Below are positions 13,267 to 24,052 of a DNA stretch of 64,000 nucleotides, in pieces. The stretch's first letter is position 1. The number at the start of each line of letters is the position of its first letter. A model generated the notes under the pieces. It was given only the letters and a program-made list of their open reading frames with translations, did not search any database and was not told the origin of the DNA. The stretch comes from Allolobophora icterica (taxonomy: Eukaryota > Annelida > Clitellata > Crassiclitellata > Lumbricidae), in NCBI GenBank assembly GCA_963556255.1, contig OY744610.1, forward strand, positions 16,664,457 to 16,728,456, written 5' to 3'. A program made the translations under genes and the position numbers.

Positions 13267-16164
13267 ATGACGGACTATGCGGTTGAATCGAATAAAGAAA
13301 TGGCATCTGAGTTCATTTTAGCCACATGCCAATTACTTCCAAAGTCGTATTATCTTCCTTCTGATCACATGCATGACTTAGTCATCTCACGAAATCCTGC
13401 ACCAAAATCGTATTCGATTTTGTGTGGCAGCTTTGCGGAGTTTTACATCCGACCGCTGAATACATGCATTGCGGACATGGATCATTTGCAGTGCAAAGCT
13501 GATCAGATGGCATTCAGTGGCGACTATCCAGTGTTGCCAGCTGATTTGAGTGGTCTAGCCGATACAATCGAGTGCTATAAGATTGAACCATGCCAGAAGT
13601 TTCCGAGTTTTGTTCGATTACGAGTTTTGGGTGAAATGACCTACAACTGGAAATACAAAACGTACGAATTTAACCAAGCACCTCATCCAGGTACCTACTG
13701 GTACATCTCGCGAGAAATAGGTGATCCTACAAATTCACATTTTGTTCAATTCCAGCGTTTATATTATAGAAACACGGTGCCAAGTATTGTTTGCGGTCCA
13801 GCAATCAAATCTCAACATGATTCTTACTTTGCTTTCGGAACTGATCTCGTCATCGGTAATTTTTGCCCTCAGTGGCCTAGAGAGGCGCAAAATTGGCCTA
13901 TTCGACAAAGAAAATACGGATGGCCGACAATGGATACAGTCTCTGAAGTTGTACAAAATGGTTGTCATGTTGTATATGCTCAGCATCGTTCCAGCAGAGA
14001 CGATATAGGACAGTGGAGATTGTCATTTTCACTCGCGGAAGTTATTTTACTTCAGAGTTTGACTCAAATTCAGCAGATTGTTTATCATTTGCTGAGATTC
14101 TTCTGCAAGAGAGAATTGATAGAAAAAGATTGTCCAAAAGAGGATGAGGTTCTCTGTCCGTATCATTTAAAGACGCTGATGTTATGGACTTGTGAAGAGA
14201 TGTCACCTGAATGGTGGAATTCCTCTTCTGTTATTGCGATCTGCTGTGAGTTATTGAAAAAGCTCTCAGAATGGCTAAAGAGGATGTACTGTCCGAACTA
14301 TTTTATTCCTGAAGCAAACTTATTTCATCGGCCCTCGAGCTCCACCATGCGTGACAAGACTGAAAGACGACTTAGTGAATTCATCGATTCTGGAATTCTT
14401 TGTCAATGGTTCGTGGAAAATTATATATTACCAATCACTCGGACACAATTCACATTTTTGAACACAAGGAAAGAGGTTCCAGAATTCATGGATTACTTGC
14501 TGCCTCTTTTTGAATTTAGGAAAGCGGTTGAATTGGAATCTTTGGAGTTGGTGTTTTCTTTCAAATTCTCAAATTCTAATAAGTTTTCTCGTTATGCAAT
14601 GAAATACGGGATAAGTTCAGGATTGCCCTTGAGTTTAAAATTCGAACAATATACAACAAGTCATTATTCTAAATTTCATAGTAGATTGACATGTCTTCCA
14701 ACAACAGAGAAGGACTTATGTTTTAAGTACTACGATATTGTACTACATATTTTGCATACTGCATATGGTTTACGTAACGGTGCGATTACATGGGACAGCA
14801 GTCTCTTTGTGGAATTTGTCCAAGCAATTTCGATGCAGCCAAAAGTTATTAGGTCGCAGTATCATAACTTTCCGAAAACGTACACGACACAAAGTTGTCG
14901 GTTTCAATTTCTGCGTGCTCAGAATCTCATGCAAAATTTGACTGGATCAAATAGCCGTTCAGAATTTCAACTGGTGTCTCTGATGTCAAAAGAGTTTCTT
15001 AGAGGAGCTTTAGGATCTGATGAGTCACAATTTAACGGCATTGCTCCTGCAGTTTTGGCCTATCTGGCTGCTCTTCATTTTGCTACATCAGATTACCAAG
15101 AAGCAATGCAATTATGCAGGACAGTTCTCGGCGATCAGACGTCTCAAAAGGATAAGGAAGCATTGAATGCAGGTTGTTTATTGTTTATTGACGATGTCGC
15201 AAGAATCGCTGGATTGCATGTGCTTCACAAGAAGATTACTCACGGTAATCTTAGTTACATCGGAAAGAGACTTTATCTTGACCTACGTATTTCACCCGAG
15301 GTGTTTGCGCTTTATTTAACAGTATTAGCCACCGAAAGAATATCCCAACATTTAGATTTGCCTCATGAATTGCCAGATCCAGCATTTCTAATGGACAAAT
15401 ATTTGATGATTTTGATAAAGCTGAATTACATTGTTCCAATGAAGTCAAGTACTCATTTTAATGCTACCAGACAGAGTATTTATCGCAGAACAGATTCACT
15501 GAGAGAAACCCGGTCCATAAGTGTGGATCCTTTGATAGTTAAAGAAAGAGTAGTTGATGTTCTAATGAAATGTGCTTTAGAAAATATGACATCATTCTTC
15601 AATGTCCTTAGCAAGGACTTTGGCATCCAGTGCTACACCGTCGACTGCTATAATGCTTTGTACCTTTACAAATGTCGTAAGTACAATGAAGTTTTGCATT
15701 TGTGTGAACGAATCCTTCATCAACCTGATCTGGAGGGCTACTCGAAGAAATTTTCATTGGCGAATGTTTTGGTGATACCACCGCTTGACTCGTTTTTTGA
15801 TGGAGACATACAATCTTTGCTTGGATATCACACACTCTTTTATTTTTTGTCTCCTCAATATGACAATTTGCGGAAATTTGAGGGGGCTCTCGATTCAACG
15901 TTTGAACACTTGTTTTCCTGCAATGGGTGCTCTTATGGGGATGATCTCTCGGTGTTTCTTTTAGCCGTAAACTCCAATAAATGCCGCTTTATGCTTGGAA
16001 GACATTTTCTTGCAAGATATTTGAAAGTCAGATGCTGTATGGATTGCAATCTCCCATACCCAGACGCATTGAGTGAATTTGCTGCTCAGAAAACTAATCA
16101 TCCGTTTGAACTCGTCATTCGCAGGTTTCTTCTTCAAAGGCTTCACATCAGCAAAAACAATTAA
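13267..16164 (+). CDS. Mab-21 domain nucleotidyltransferase-like protein (cGAS-like receptor type)
   Basis: 965 codons, no internal intron. The nucleotidyltransferase part shows GS at residues 54-55 (CGSFAEFYI), acidic residues D70 and D72 (CIADMDHL), and a candidate third acid D193 in GTDLVIGNFCPQW, followed by WPIRQRKYGWP, typical of Mab-21 proteins. The helical Mab-21 C domain follows (WRLSFSLAEVILL at 250-262, YHLLRFF, LCPYHLKTLMLW at 297-307, SPEWW). Residues from about 400 to 965 form a long helical extension with YLYKCRKYNEVLHLCERIL and VIPPLDSFFDGDIQ, shared with the pseudogene at 58.3 kb. Family members include cGAS and cGAS-like receptors that make cyclic dinucleotides on sensing nucleic acid. 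Here the catalytic residues look intact, but enzymatic activity and ligand are inference. The cGAS-type zinc thumb is not seen. Confidence 0.88.
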   Translation: MTDYAVESNKEMASEFILATCQLLPKSYYLPSDHMHDLVISRNPAPKSYSILCGSFAEFYIRPLNTCIADMDHLQCKADQMAFSGDYPVLPADLSGLADTIECYKIEPCQKFPSFVRLRVLGEMTYNWKYKTYEFNQAPHPGTYWYISREIGDPTNSHFVQFQRLYYRNTVPSIVCGPAIKSQHDSYFAFGTDLVIGNFCPQWPREAQNWPIRQRKYGWPTMDTVSEVVQNGCHVVYAQHRSSRDDIGQWRLSFSLAEVILLQSLTQIQQIVYHLLRFFCKRELIEKDCPKEDEVLCPYHLKTLMLWTCEEMSPEWWNSSSVIAICCELLKKLSEWLKRMYCPNYFIPEANLFHRPSSSTMRDKTERRLSEFIDSGILCQWFVENYILPITRTQFTFLNTRKEVPEFMDYLLPLFEFRKAVELESLELVFSFKFSNSNKFSRYAMKYGISSGLPLSLKFEQYTTSHYSKFHSRLTCLPTTEKDLCFKYYDIVLHILHTAYGLRNGAITWDSSLFVEFVQAISMQPKVIRSQYHNFPKTYTTQSCRFQFLRAQNLMQNLTGSNSRSEFQLVSLMSKEFLRGALGSDESQFNGIAPAVLAYLAALHFATSDYQEAMQLCRTVLGDQTSQKDKEALNAGCLLFIDDVARIAGLHVLHKKITHGNLSYIGKRLYLDLRISPEVFALYLTVLATERISQHLDLPHELPDPAFLMDKYLMILIKLNYIVPMKSSTHFNATRQSIYRRTDSLRETRSISVDPLIVKERVVDVLMKCALENMTSFFNVLSKDFGIQCYTVDCYNALYLYKCRKYNEVLHLCERILHQPDLEGYSKKFSLANVLVIPPLDSFFDGDIQSLLGYHTLFYFLSPQYDNLRKFEGALDSTFEHLFSCNGCSYGDDLSVFLLAVNSNKCRFMLGRHFLARYLKVRCCMDCNLPYPDALSEFAAQKTNHPFELVIRRFLLQRLHISKNN

Positions 16165-16222
16165 AGAGTTTAATCGTATAAATGACCAAATTCTGTTTCG
16201 TGCTAACTGATATGTGATGCTG

Positions 16223-16228
16223 AATAAA
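16223..16228 (+). terminator. Polyadenylation signal of the Mab-21 gene
   Basis: AATAAA lies 59 bases after the stop codon of the 13267-16164 gene. Confidence 0.55.
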
Positions 16229-16345
16229 GAAACTAATTTCTAAGGCATTGTCGCGGTTACGTGCTTTAAATAACAACGTCATAGTGTGGCGACTTCAAGT
16301 TGGAGAAAAGCTCAATCTCACTTGTCACCTCTGGGATATAAAACG

Positions 16346-16549
16346 CTAATAAAGACTGCTCAATTTCAGCATTAAAGCACAAAAGGCAGTTCCAACGGAC
16401 GATATAAATATTATAGCGCCAAATATAAAATCTCGAGCTTTGACTTGGGGAACGGCTATAAACAGATTTTCGTAGTTGTCTGCTACAAATTTAACCGGGT
16501 TGAAGCTACCATCTTTATTAGAAACGACGAGTGTTCCCACCGCTGGCAC
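16346..16549 (-). CDS. Possible terminal exon with one membrane segment
   Basis: On this strand a good acceptor (CCACCACAG, at about 16552) is followed by an open frame of about 67 codons. It contains VKFVADNYENLF and a hydrophobic stretch (FIFGAIIFISSVGTAFCALML), then a stop. I do not recognise the family and no partner exon was found to the right. It could be chance; the polarity and acceptor are the only support. Confidence 0.25.
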   Translation of the reverse strand: MPAVGTLVVSNKDGSFNPVKFVADNYENLFIAVPQVKARDFIFGAIIFISSVGTAFCALMLKLSSLY

Positions 16550-16564
16550 CTGTGGTGGAACATC

Positions 16565-18590
16565 TATGGCATACTATATTTCCTCTGAACACTTCACCTG
16601 GACATTTGCCCTCCGAAAATTTTCCCCGAGAAATACATTATAATACTGCAAGTTAGACGTAGGGCCTACATTTTATATTAAAGTCGTGTTAAATGTGATG
16701 TTATGATTAGAACAAATTCATTTACTACATTTGAATTATGTTCTCTATGCGAGGGAGTGAAAGACGAATTTGTTCTTTATTGAACTTATTTATAAGACAC
16801 GCGTAAGTTGGGCGTGAGTTACATATAATGTGTCTGTTGATATCCTCAGTCTGTGTTTCCTGGCGTTTTCAGTTGGATGTTTAGTCAGATATTTTAAGAA
16901 ATAGTTGGGTTCCCGGACTCTCGGTCATTTCAAATTGATGCAAAAGTTTCTTTTTCACTACCAATTTCAGGGTAAGTGTATATAGACCAACTTTGGTCCG
17001 ACGGAAAAGGACTCAGATGAGAAATGATATTTTTTGGCCATATTTCCAAAATGGCCGCAATCGGAAATTGTGAAATAGGCATAGGCCTACACTTGGTTTT
17101 GTTAGAATCTCACGTGTATCAAAACTTTTATTGTAATTTTAAAAGGCTGGGGAATCATATGAAGTCGAAATATTGATGTTTGGAGAATTCCCCCAACAAG
17201 AGATGGTTTGGATTAACATCTCAAATGGAGTGTATTCTAAGCGAGCATGTGGACAACAGATCAAAGGCCTATGATGCCTTTCAACAATCCCACAAGTTAT
17301 GGGTGGAAGGAAAATGGACGGCTAGCTGCTTCCCATTTGGACCTCGCTGCCCTTCGCCAGGAATGTATGCCACCTAGATATGAAGAGCTCTTGCACAAAT
17401 ACCTGCTCCCTCTGCAAGTGCATGAAGGCAAAATTGAACTGCACACGTCTATGCAAGTGCACATGCGCGAAGTAGCTGGACAAAAGCAATATGCAATACT
17501 TACCTGTCATACATTTGCTTTCGATTTGTTATAGCCGGTTTATTAACAACTTTCTTATGACCCTTTCTGTACTTTTGTGGATATGCGCCGATACCGGCAC
17601 CATCACTGCATTTGTGGGCAACATGCATGTTAAAATAACTGGTAACTCCTGATCCTGAATCCATGCATACCACACATGTTCAGATCAGACCTTCCGATCA
17701 AAAGTTTACATATTTCGCACAGGCCGTTGAGGGGGGGGTTCAAACCCTCACGCTTCAAGAAGTAAAAACAATTTTCTGAATGCTTCTCTCGGGCCAGAAT
17801 TGCTCTATAGACCCTTAGCCTATCTTTAAATTGGTACTGAAAAGGAAACTTTTACATCAAGTTGAGATGAAAAGAGCAAAATGTTGAAGCACGGAGCCCC
17901 ACTAAAACTTGAAAGAAATTCTGAATTGGTTCAAGCACGTGTCTCTACTTGATAGCCTAATTAAAACATCTACTTAAATAATTAATAATTAATTGAAATA
18001 GCCAAAAAAACGTCTTTCTCGTTAATGTTAATACATGGCAAGTCATCAAAGAGAGAAGTGTGGCGGATAAAATCAACACCGACCGTTTCGACGCGTAAAA
18101 CTTAAATAAAACAAGTCTAAACTAAATTCCCAGTTTTTAAACTAACGGTATTGAAAGAACTGTCTTCATCTTAAACTAAAGGGCTTAAATTAACAGGCAT
18201 AACGGGTTTAAACGTGCTTTAATTTATTTATTTCGGCGGCGTCCAACGTACAACGGGATGGAAAATTCTACACGTTCGCACGAAAACGTGCTTTATGATC
18301 GCTCTTAGGACAGGTAATAACACATTTCAGGCGCATTGGAAAACACATTTTCAGATTTTTAAACCGTCTTAGCGCCGGCGTATGACGGGCAATCATCTAG
18401 TGTAGGATTGACGGATTGACAGATGACGTTGACAGAACCCAGGCGGACAACGATTTTAGGATATTTGAAAAATCTCTTAAATCTTGAGCTTAGAGAGAAA
18501 TATTTGCGTGTAGACAACTGGAACTGACTATTATAATAGAGGAGAAGAAAGGAGTCTAAGTGATCCGCTGGTATGAGCTTATAATCGAAT
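16565..18590. other. Region without a recognised gene
   Basis: Mostly AT-rich unique sequence. Short frames near 17.2-17.5 kb show no family. A consensus-like splice donor (ACAGGTAAGTAT) is readable on the minus strand at about 17500-17511, but no coding exon can be tied to it. Confidence 0.4.
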
Positions 18591-18593
18591 GTA

Positions 18594-18720
18594 ATAAGTA
18601 AGTAAGTAAGTAAATATATTCTTTATTTTTACCGGCTGCAAGACGCACTCCGGTGTACATACATGATACAACATATAAATAGGATAGGAATTCGTCAAGA
18701 GGCGTAACTTCAGGTTGAAA
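18594..18720 (-). mobile_element. Probable LINE 3' tail
   Basis: A (GTAA)n run is followed by TTCTTTATTTTTACCGGCTG and TGTACATACATGATACAACA, resembling the reverse complement of LINE 3' ends that finish in short TTAC repeats. No coding part remains. Confidence 0.45.
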
Positions 18721-19113
18721 TGGAAACTTGTGGAGTGGTAAGTAGAGGAGCCTAAGGCAGATGATGGTGGGTGAGTGGCGGTATTAGTGAATTAGTTGAG
18801 AATATGCAGAATTCAGGGCGTATTATTTAAAAATTTCGATTGAAAATTTGGCCTTACGTATTCGGTTATGCTAAAACAGCAGAGATTACCAAGGAGTTTA
18901 ATACTGAAGTCACATGACACATCATTTTCGACATGACTAGAGTTATTGACTTGTTGATCTACACTGTGTCCCGATGAAAAGTAGACCCCAAGAAGAAGTG
19001 TCATAACTCGGTCAAAACTTTTAGCATTTGCCTAAAATTTTGAAAACATCAATAGTAGCCATATTACCACCAAACCGTAACGCCGTTTGGAAATGTTAGT
19101 GAGTTTGTCAAGA

Positions 19114-19114
<1 letters not shown>

Positions 19115-19200
<86 letters not shown>
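19115..19200. repeat. (ATT)n microsatellite, tail of the adjacent LINE
   Basis: Uninterrupted ATT trinucleotides directly abut the 3' end of the minus-strand LINE fragment at 19201-19990, so on that strand it is the AAT tail of the insertion. Confidence 0.9.
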
Positions 19201-19202
<2 letters not shown>

Positions 19203-19990
19203 AGTAGTTTTATATAGCGCCCCTTCAAGATTGCCTACTCAGGAGCACTCCCAGCCCAACCACGGTCAAATAACGCAGTTTTGAGGACAGTAAGAAACAG
19301 GGTAAAATGACCAATCGGCATTTGACGGAGCTTGATCGGGAGCCCATTCCAGGCCATGGGAGCAGCCACAGAGAAGGCACGGCGCTGCCGTATGGCTGTC
19401 CGCGCGCGGGGAACAATAAGTTCACCTTGTGTAGCTGAGCGGAGAGAGCAACGGCGCTGCGAGCATGAGGTGGGACAGCAGAGCTCCCGCAGGTATGGAG
19501 GAGCCAGGCCTTCAAAGCACCGCCGGACCAAGGCAGAGATTCGATAAGTGATGCGCTGTGGGTAGGGGAGCCAGTGAAGGACATCCCTCATATATGCAGA
19601 CACTCAGCCAAACTTGGGGATGCGGCCTACAAGGCGGGCAGCAGTACGCAGGATTCTATTCAGGGACTCAATCCGGCAGGCCGGGAGTCCGTCACATATG
19701 GTACTGCAGTAGTCCAATCGAGAAACCACAAATGCGTGGACAAGCGTGGAAGCTGCACCGGGAGACAAAGAACGGGAGATCACCTTGAGTTGCCGGAGCT
19801 GGTAATAGCAACTGCGGGAAAGAAGATTTATGTGCCGCGTGAATGCAAGTTCCTGGTCCAGGATGACTCCCAAGTCCCGGACCCAGGTCGAGAAAGAAAG
19901 GTTTGGGAATTGCGGCTTGGTTTTGGTGTGCCATCGGCTGATGCCTTGCGCATTGAACACCGGTGCAATAGAAGTTACTACTCACAAGGA
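19201..19990 (-). mobile_element. LINE 3' fragment (CR1/L2-like reverse transcriptase end)
   Basis: Two frames on this strand, 19604-19960 and 19235-19603, read in order: WVRDLGVILDQELAFTRHI, LVHAFVVSRLDYCSTICDG, LNRILRTAARLVGRIPKF, LHWLPYPQRITYRISALV, YLRELCCP, RRAFSVAAPMAWNGLPIKL. They abut at a frameshift at about 19603. This is the thumb and C terminus of a CR1/L2-type reverse transcriptase. The part upstream of it is missing. It is GC-richer than its surroundings and fairly well preserved. Confidence 0.88.
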
Positions 19991-20080
19991 CCGTGATTGT
20001 TTTGTTTTTAAATAAATGGTTAAAGAAATAACTTTTAAATAAAAAACACTTTTTAAATAAATACTCTCATAGCCGAACTA

Positions 20081-20193
20081 TGTGATGTTAACAGGCGTGT
20101 GATACGTTAACAGGTACGTGATATGTTAACAGGTTTGTGATATGTTAACAGGTTTGTGATATATTAACAGTGTTGTGATATGCTAACAGGTTT
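20081..20193 (+). repeat. About six copies of a ~20-bp unit
   Basis: The unit GTGATATGTTAACAGGTTT recurs with small changes, each copy holding the palindromic GTTAAC core. No gene is nearby. Confidence 0.8.
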
Positions 20194-21030
20194 GCCCTGC
20201 CAACATAAACACCCGAATAATGCAAATGTAGAACCACACGTTTTTCTATAACGACCATAATATGACCTCGACCCTGTTCATTTTTAGGGAATTGATCGGG
20301 TCAGATCCTTTACAACCGCTGCCTGGTTTGAATGGGTGCCGCGAAGTTTAAGGTTCCGTGTATGGATCATGCTAGCCGGAGATTCAGTCATGGAAAAGGA
20401 GCCCATATAAGACCCACAATCAACAATGTGGGACCCGTATAAAGCCCATATTGGTCCCATCGAATGCCCATGGAAATGCTCGCAGGTTAAGCGTGCATTA
20501 TACAGCCTGTCATATGGGGCCTCTCTCAATGTGGCATGGAGGAGATACACTCGCTCGATTTGACGACTGTTTTATGATTGCTGGCGAGAATAAATGTTGG
20601 TGTAGGGGTCGAAGCCCGAAGCCTCAAGTCGGCAAGCCCAACCCAGCGAGAAGCAGCAGGCCTAATATATAGAAAGAGTATTGGCTACAATCAGTGCCGT
20701 CTGTCTACATTCCACACTTTGGACGACTTATTTATATAAGAGGCTCAGAAGTCACTCAGCACTGTAAATTAATTTATTATATATATATCAGTATCATGCA
20801 CGATTCATAACAATAGTTAATACAAGCTAACAACTGAAATAAGAAGTAAATACACAGTTTATGTCCATTAAAACCAGTTTATGTCCAGAACGTAAACCCC
20901 CAACTTCTGGCAACCATGGGATATCGTTCTCCCAACTTCCCCATTGGTAGACGCCACTGACCACAGATAAAGCACACTCTTAAACTAATGAACGAATAAG
21001 AAACACAAATTGTCGTAAGGTTAATACTAA
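20194..21030. other. Region without a recognised gene
   Basis: Non-coding sequence with repeated GGGCCCATA/CCCATAT-like words at 20.40-20.53 kb in both orientations. No open frame of interest. Confidence 0.4.
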
Positions 21031-21032
21031 TG

Positions 21033-21336
21033 GGGTTCCGTAGAGTAATGGATAACACACTGGCGAGAAAGCTGAAGGTACCAAGATCGAACCAGGTAGA
21101 CTCCGTAAGGTTTTTTCAGCCTTCCACTCGCTAGATGGCAGTGGTTAAATGAAGAGCAGGCCAGGTTGGCGCCGGGTTGCTGCCGCTTAAGCAGTTATAT
21201 TCGACTCCTGTAAAACTGTTATCATGTGCTTCTACTGAATACATGTATGTAAGGCGCCCTGCGTGGCTGCCGTTTCTACTATATGTATGTTCACTGTACA
21301 GCGCAGTGCGTTTGCAGGCGCTTAAATAAAGAACAG

Positions 21337-21426
<90 letters not shown>
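21033..21426 (+). mobile_element. tRNA-derived SINE with (ATT)n tail
   Basis: The head GGGTTCCGTAGAGTAATGG, with a box A-like stretch, and the later AAGATCGAACC, a box B-like stretch, resemble a tRNA gene, closest by eye to tRNA-Val or tRNA-Arg. A non-tRNA body follows. The 3' part, AGCGCAGTGCGTTTGCAGGC then TTAAATAAAGAA, resembles the 3' end of the LINE at 46.53-47.54 kb. It finishes in a long ATT repeat (about 21340-21426). Confidence 0.6.
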
Positions 21427-21430
<4 letters not shown>

Positions 21431-22594
21431 AACTGCATTTGACGAAATGACTTACTTAGGTTCACTCCGTCTATAGAAGTCTACATTGGAAAGACTTTTA
21501 ATTTGAAGTACCGAAGAGCAATAAAACGATTATTCGTGAAATAGATTTTAATAGGAATGTGTTGAATAACTTTTTATTTTTCCATTTATTTCTATGTCTT
21601 GCTTAAACGGGTTGTTAGACGGCTGGATCTATAGCAACTATTACAATCTGACACTATAACACTTCTAACACTTCTATCATATTTAAAGCTTAAAAACCTC
21701 GCGTTTGAAAAGTCAATGTGACAGTTGAATAATCGCAATCACACATTTCAAACAATAAATATTAAACGCCAACACTTTCCAACCCATACTACTGGTGCAG
21801 ATGATCAGAGTAAGGATTGAAGGTAATGACGCTTATCTTCAAAGGATCAGTTCAGTTTAATGGCTGGTAGACAATGCAATGGCATAAACTAAATGGATTA
21901 AGTTCAACAGATTAACGACATCTCACTGCATCAAAGGCCGTTTAGGTCGATGGGAAACAATTTGAGGCGGTTTTCAGCGTAGCTAAACAGTTCAACGCTA
22001 CTAAGGAGATAAAGTATTTGTAGGTCTGCAGGTCTGTAGCCTTGATTGAGTTCAACCAAAATATGACTGAAAAACATTCATGGTAGTCTTCCATCAGATG
22101 TTATAGGCTTGGACTTTTAACTACGCAGTTTGCACTCTAGAAATGTCAACTTGTGTGCAGACTAACTATTATTTCACTGCTAATTGTATTTAGAGTTATC
22201 TTACACCATACCTTATAGCAGTATAGGTTTTTTTTTACTTTATAAAGGTGTAATAGGCCTAATGCGTAACTGCAAAAGTCATATTACCAAAAACACATTC
22301 GTGTAAGCTTGACGGATTACTAAAGCAACATCGATAATGTTGCTAACTCCTTGTACGCAAAGTCGGAGCCTCACTTAAAATAATTACGCAAATATTCAGA
22401 GCTTTACAATTTATTTATAGCTGAAAATTGTATGTGACTAGATTGTCTAGCTGTTGAAAATATACGAATGAAACGAGTGAAATTTATTGAAACGGTAATC
22501 TGAGGGCGGCGTATAGAACTATTGGAGAGCGTTTGTGGATGTATAGGCCTATTATTATATTATAAGAATTTCTGCGCCCCTGTCTCTTCCTAAA
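21427..22594. other. Region without a recognised gene
   Basis: AT-rich sequence with no supported open frame, RNA gene or repeat family, apart from two TAGGCCTA palindromes. Confidence 0.4.
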
Positions 22595-22870
22595 ATTAAT
22601 GCCTGAAAGGGCCTCCTTACGTTCCTCGGCCCGTGACCTTGTGGTTGTTCCGCGTATGCACACCTCCACGGCCAAATCCAGGAGCTTTGCCTTTGTTTGG
22701 GTCCTTCAGACTGGAACAATCTTCCCCAGTCCCTCCGCCAAGAGCTTCTTGCCCTCTCTCCTCTTCAGTTCCGTAGACGATTGAAAACCTTTCTTTTTGC
22801 CGGTGCTGGCAATGATGCGGGTCGAGAGCGCTGCTGATTTTAGTGGCGCTATATAAATGTTCAGTTACAA
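22595..22870 (+). mobile_element. LINE 3' end (CR1/L2-like)
   Basis: Translated on this strand across frames it reads SDWNNLPQSLRQELLALSPL and then FRRRLKTFLF, followed by the typical tail GCGCTATATAAATG. Only the last 90 codons of the reverse transcriptase are left. Confidence 0.8.
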
Positions 22871-23008
22871 TTGCAATTATAATATTAGAAAGAACTGCGG
22901 GTCATCCGCAAATATGCGTCATCATTTTATGCGAGCGCTTAATAACAATCATTAGAGAAAATTCGATCAGAGAGGATAGACCTATCATTATTTCGTGGCC
23001 TGTTTATG

Positions 23009-23014
23009 TTTCCG
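23009..23014 (+). other. Target site duplication of the Polinton, left
   Basis: TTTCCG, repeated at 41317-41322. Maverick/Polinton integration makes 6-bp duplications. The T at 41317 could belong either to the duplication or to the end of the element. Confidence 0.8.
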
Positions 23015-23403
23015 AGTAGATGTACATTACGGGGTTTGGCGCAGCACCTCACTATTCTATCAAATTTGTCAGGGGATGGTCTCCACCCCCACATTTTTTT
23101 TTGTCCCCACCACTCCATTATTTCACCGAATTAAGAGGATGCCGGTTTACACCATCTAGGCCACTAGAGAGTCCGTAGATCCCACGGGCCCTGATAGCGG
23201 ATCGATTTTTAGTGCACGAATTGCGCCACCAAAAACCTGCCAGCCAAAACAAAAAAAGGATCGTGGATTGCATTAACACACCAAACCGCAAAAGTGTCGT
23301 TTGCTGCCGGCCGAGACCCTCCCACGAGGCCGGCCCAAACCATTGGAGTGTGCCAGTAAAAATTATAGCCCACTAATCGTACGGCGGTGGTGCGCTAGGA
23401 ATT
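23015..23403 (+). repeat. Left terminal inverted repeat of the Polinton
   Basis: Bases 23015-23335 are an inverted copy of 40997-41317 with one substitution (C at 23030). Weaker similarity continues to about 23403, including ACTAATCGTACGG. It begins AGTAGATGTACATT. Confidence 0.93.
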
Positions 23404-23440
23404 ACAGACTCACTACTCCAACCGCCTACGATGAAAACTT

Positions 23441-24046
23441 TTATTTTGAGGTTCGCGGACAAGTCCCAGCGCTGGTTAGTTTCTTGATTAGTTCCGCCAC
23501 CACCTCGTCTTTGCTTTGACTCGGCAACTCTTTTTTTCCATTCTTGCTTTGTATATCACGTTTCATCGTTCTATATTTTTCCTCCTCTCCCAGAATAAGT
23601 TTATATTCATCGTCGCTTATAGCTGTGTCTTCTAACGCCCGAGAAATATGGTCATGAACTGTGTTTAGCTTACTTTCCGCCAAAATACAAATTTCGTCGT
23701 GTTTTGAAGCTTTAGCAACAAAACTTCTACTAATAACATTTCCAATAATATCCAGAAAACTCGTCGCTATGGCCAAACTCTCCAGAACAATACCAGGAAT
23801 AAAACCAATACCAGTGGCTAACATAGCTGCCCCACCCACCCCAGTTGCAAGACTAACTATAGCAAGGCCGGCCGACGCCCCATTAGCCGCATCTACAACC
23901 CTCTTATACTTTTTACACAGTTGTCCCCGACTTATCGCCTCAGACCTCAGGAATGCTTCTATTTCGCCGATCTTCTGCAAGCGAAATGTTTGCGACGTCG
24001 TGTCTGACGAAATTGTTGACTCCATCAGCGGTGGGTACAAAGACAT
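23441..24046 (-). CDS. Polinton-associated membrane protein, uncharacterised
   Basis: 201 codons. After a polar start, residues of about 60-115 hold two hydrophobic segments rich in G and A (SAGLAIVSLATGVGGAAML and FIPGIVLESLAIATSFLDII). A conserved-looking part follows: KASKHDEICILAESKLN and HISRALEDTAISDDEYKLIL. I know this combination from uncharacterised Polinton proteins of other invertebrates, so it is a genuine element gene, probably acting on membranes. A TATAAA lies about 12 bases upstream of the ATG. It is 6 bases downstream of the 181-aa gene and is the last gene before the left arm. Confidence 0.72.
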   Translation of the reverse strand: MSLYPPLMESTISSDTTSQTFRLQKIGEIEAFLRSEAISRGQLCKKYKRVVDAANGASAGLAIVSLATGVGGAAMLATGIGFIPGIVLESLAIATSFLDIIGNVISRSFVAKASKHDEICILAESKLNTVHDHISRALEDTAISDDEYKLILGEEEKYRTMKRDIQSKNGKKELPSQSKDEVVAELIKKLTSAGTCPRTSK

Positions 24047-24052
24047 ACTTTT

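Noticed and set aside
17247..17534. 95-codon frame near 17.2 kb and an ideal minus-strand donor ACAGGTAAGTAT
   Set aside because: No family, no matching acceptor or partner exon, and the donor is on the opposite strand from the frame.
19087..19284. Frame with a run of about 30 isoleucines
   Set aside because: Translation of the (ATT)n microsatellite; not a gene.
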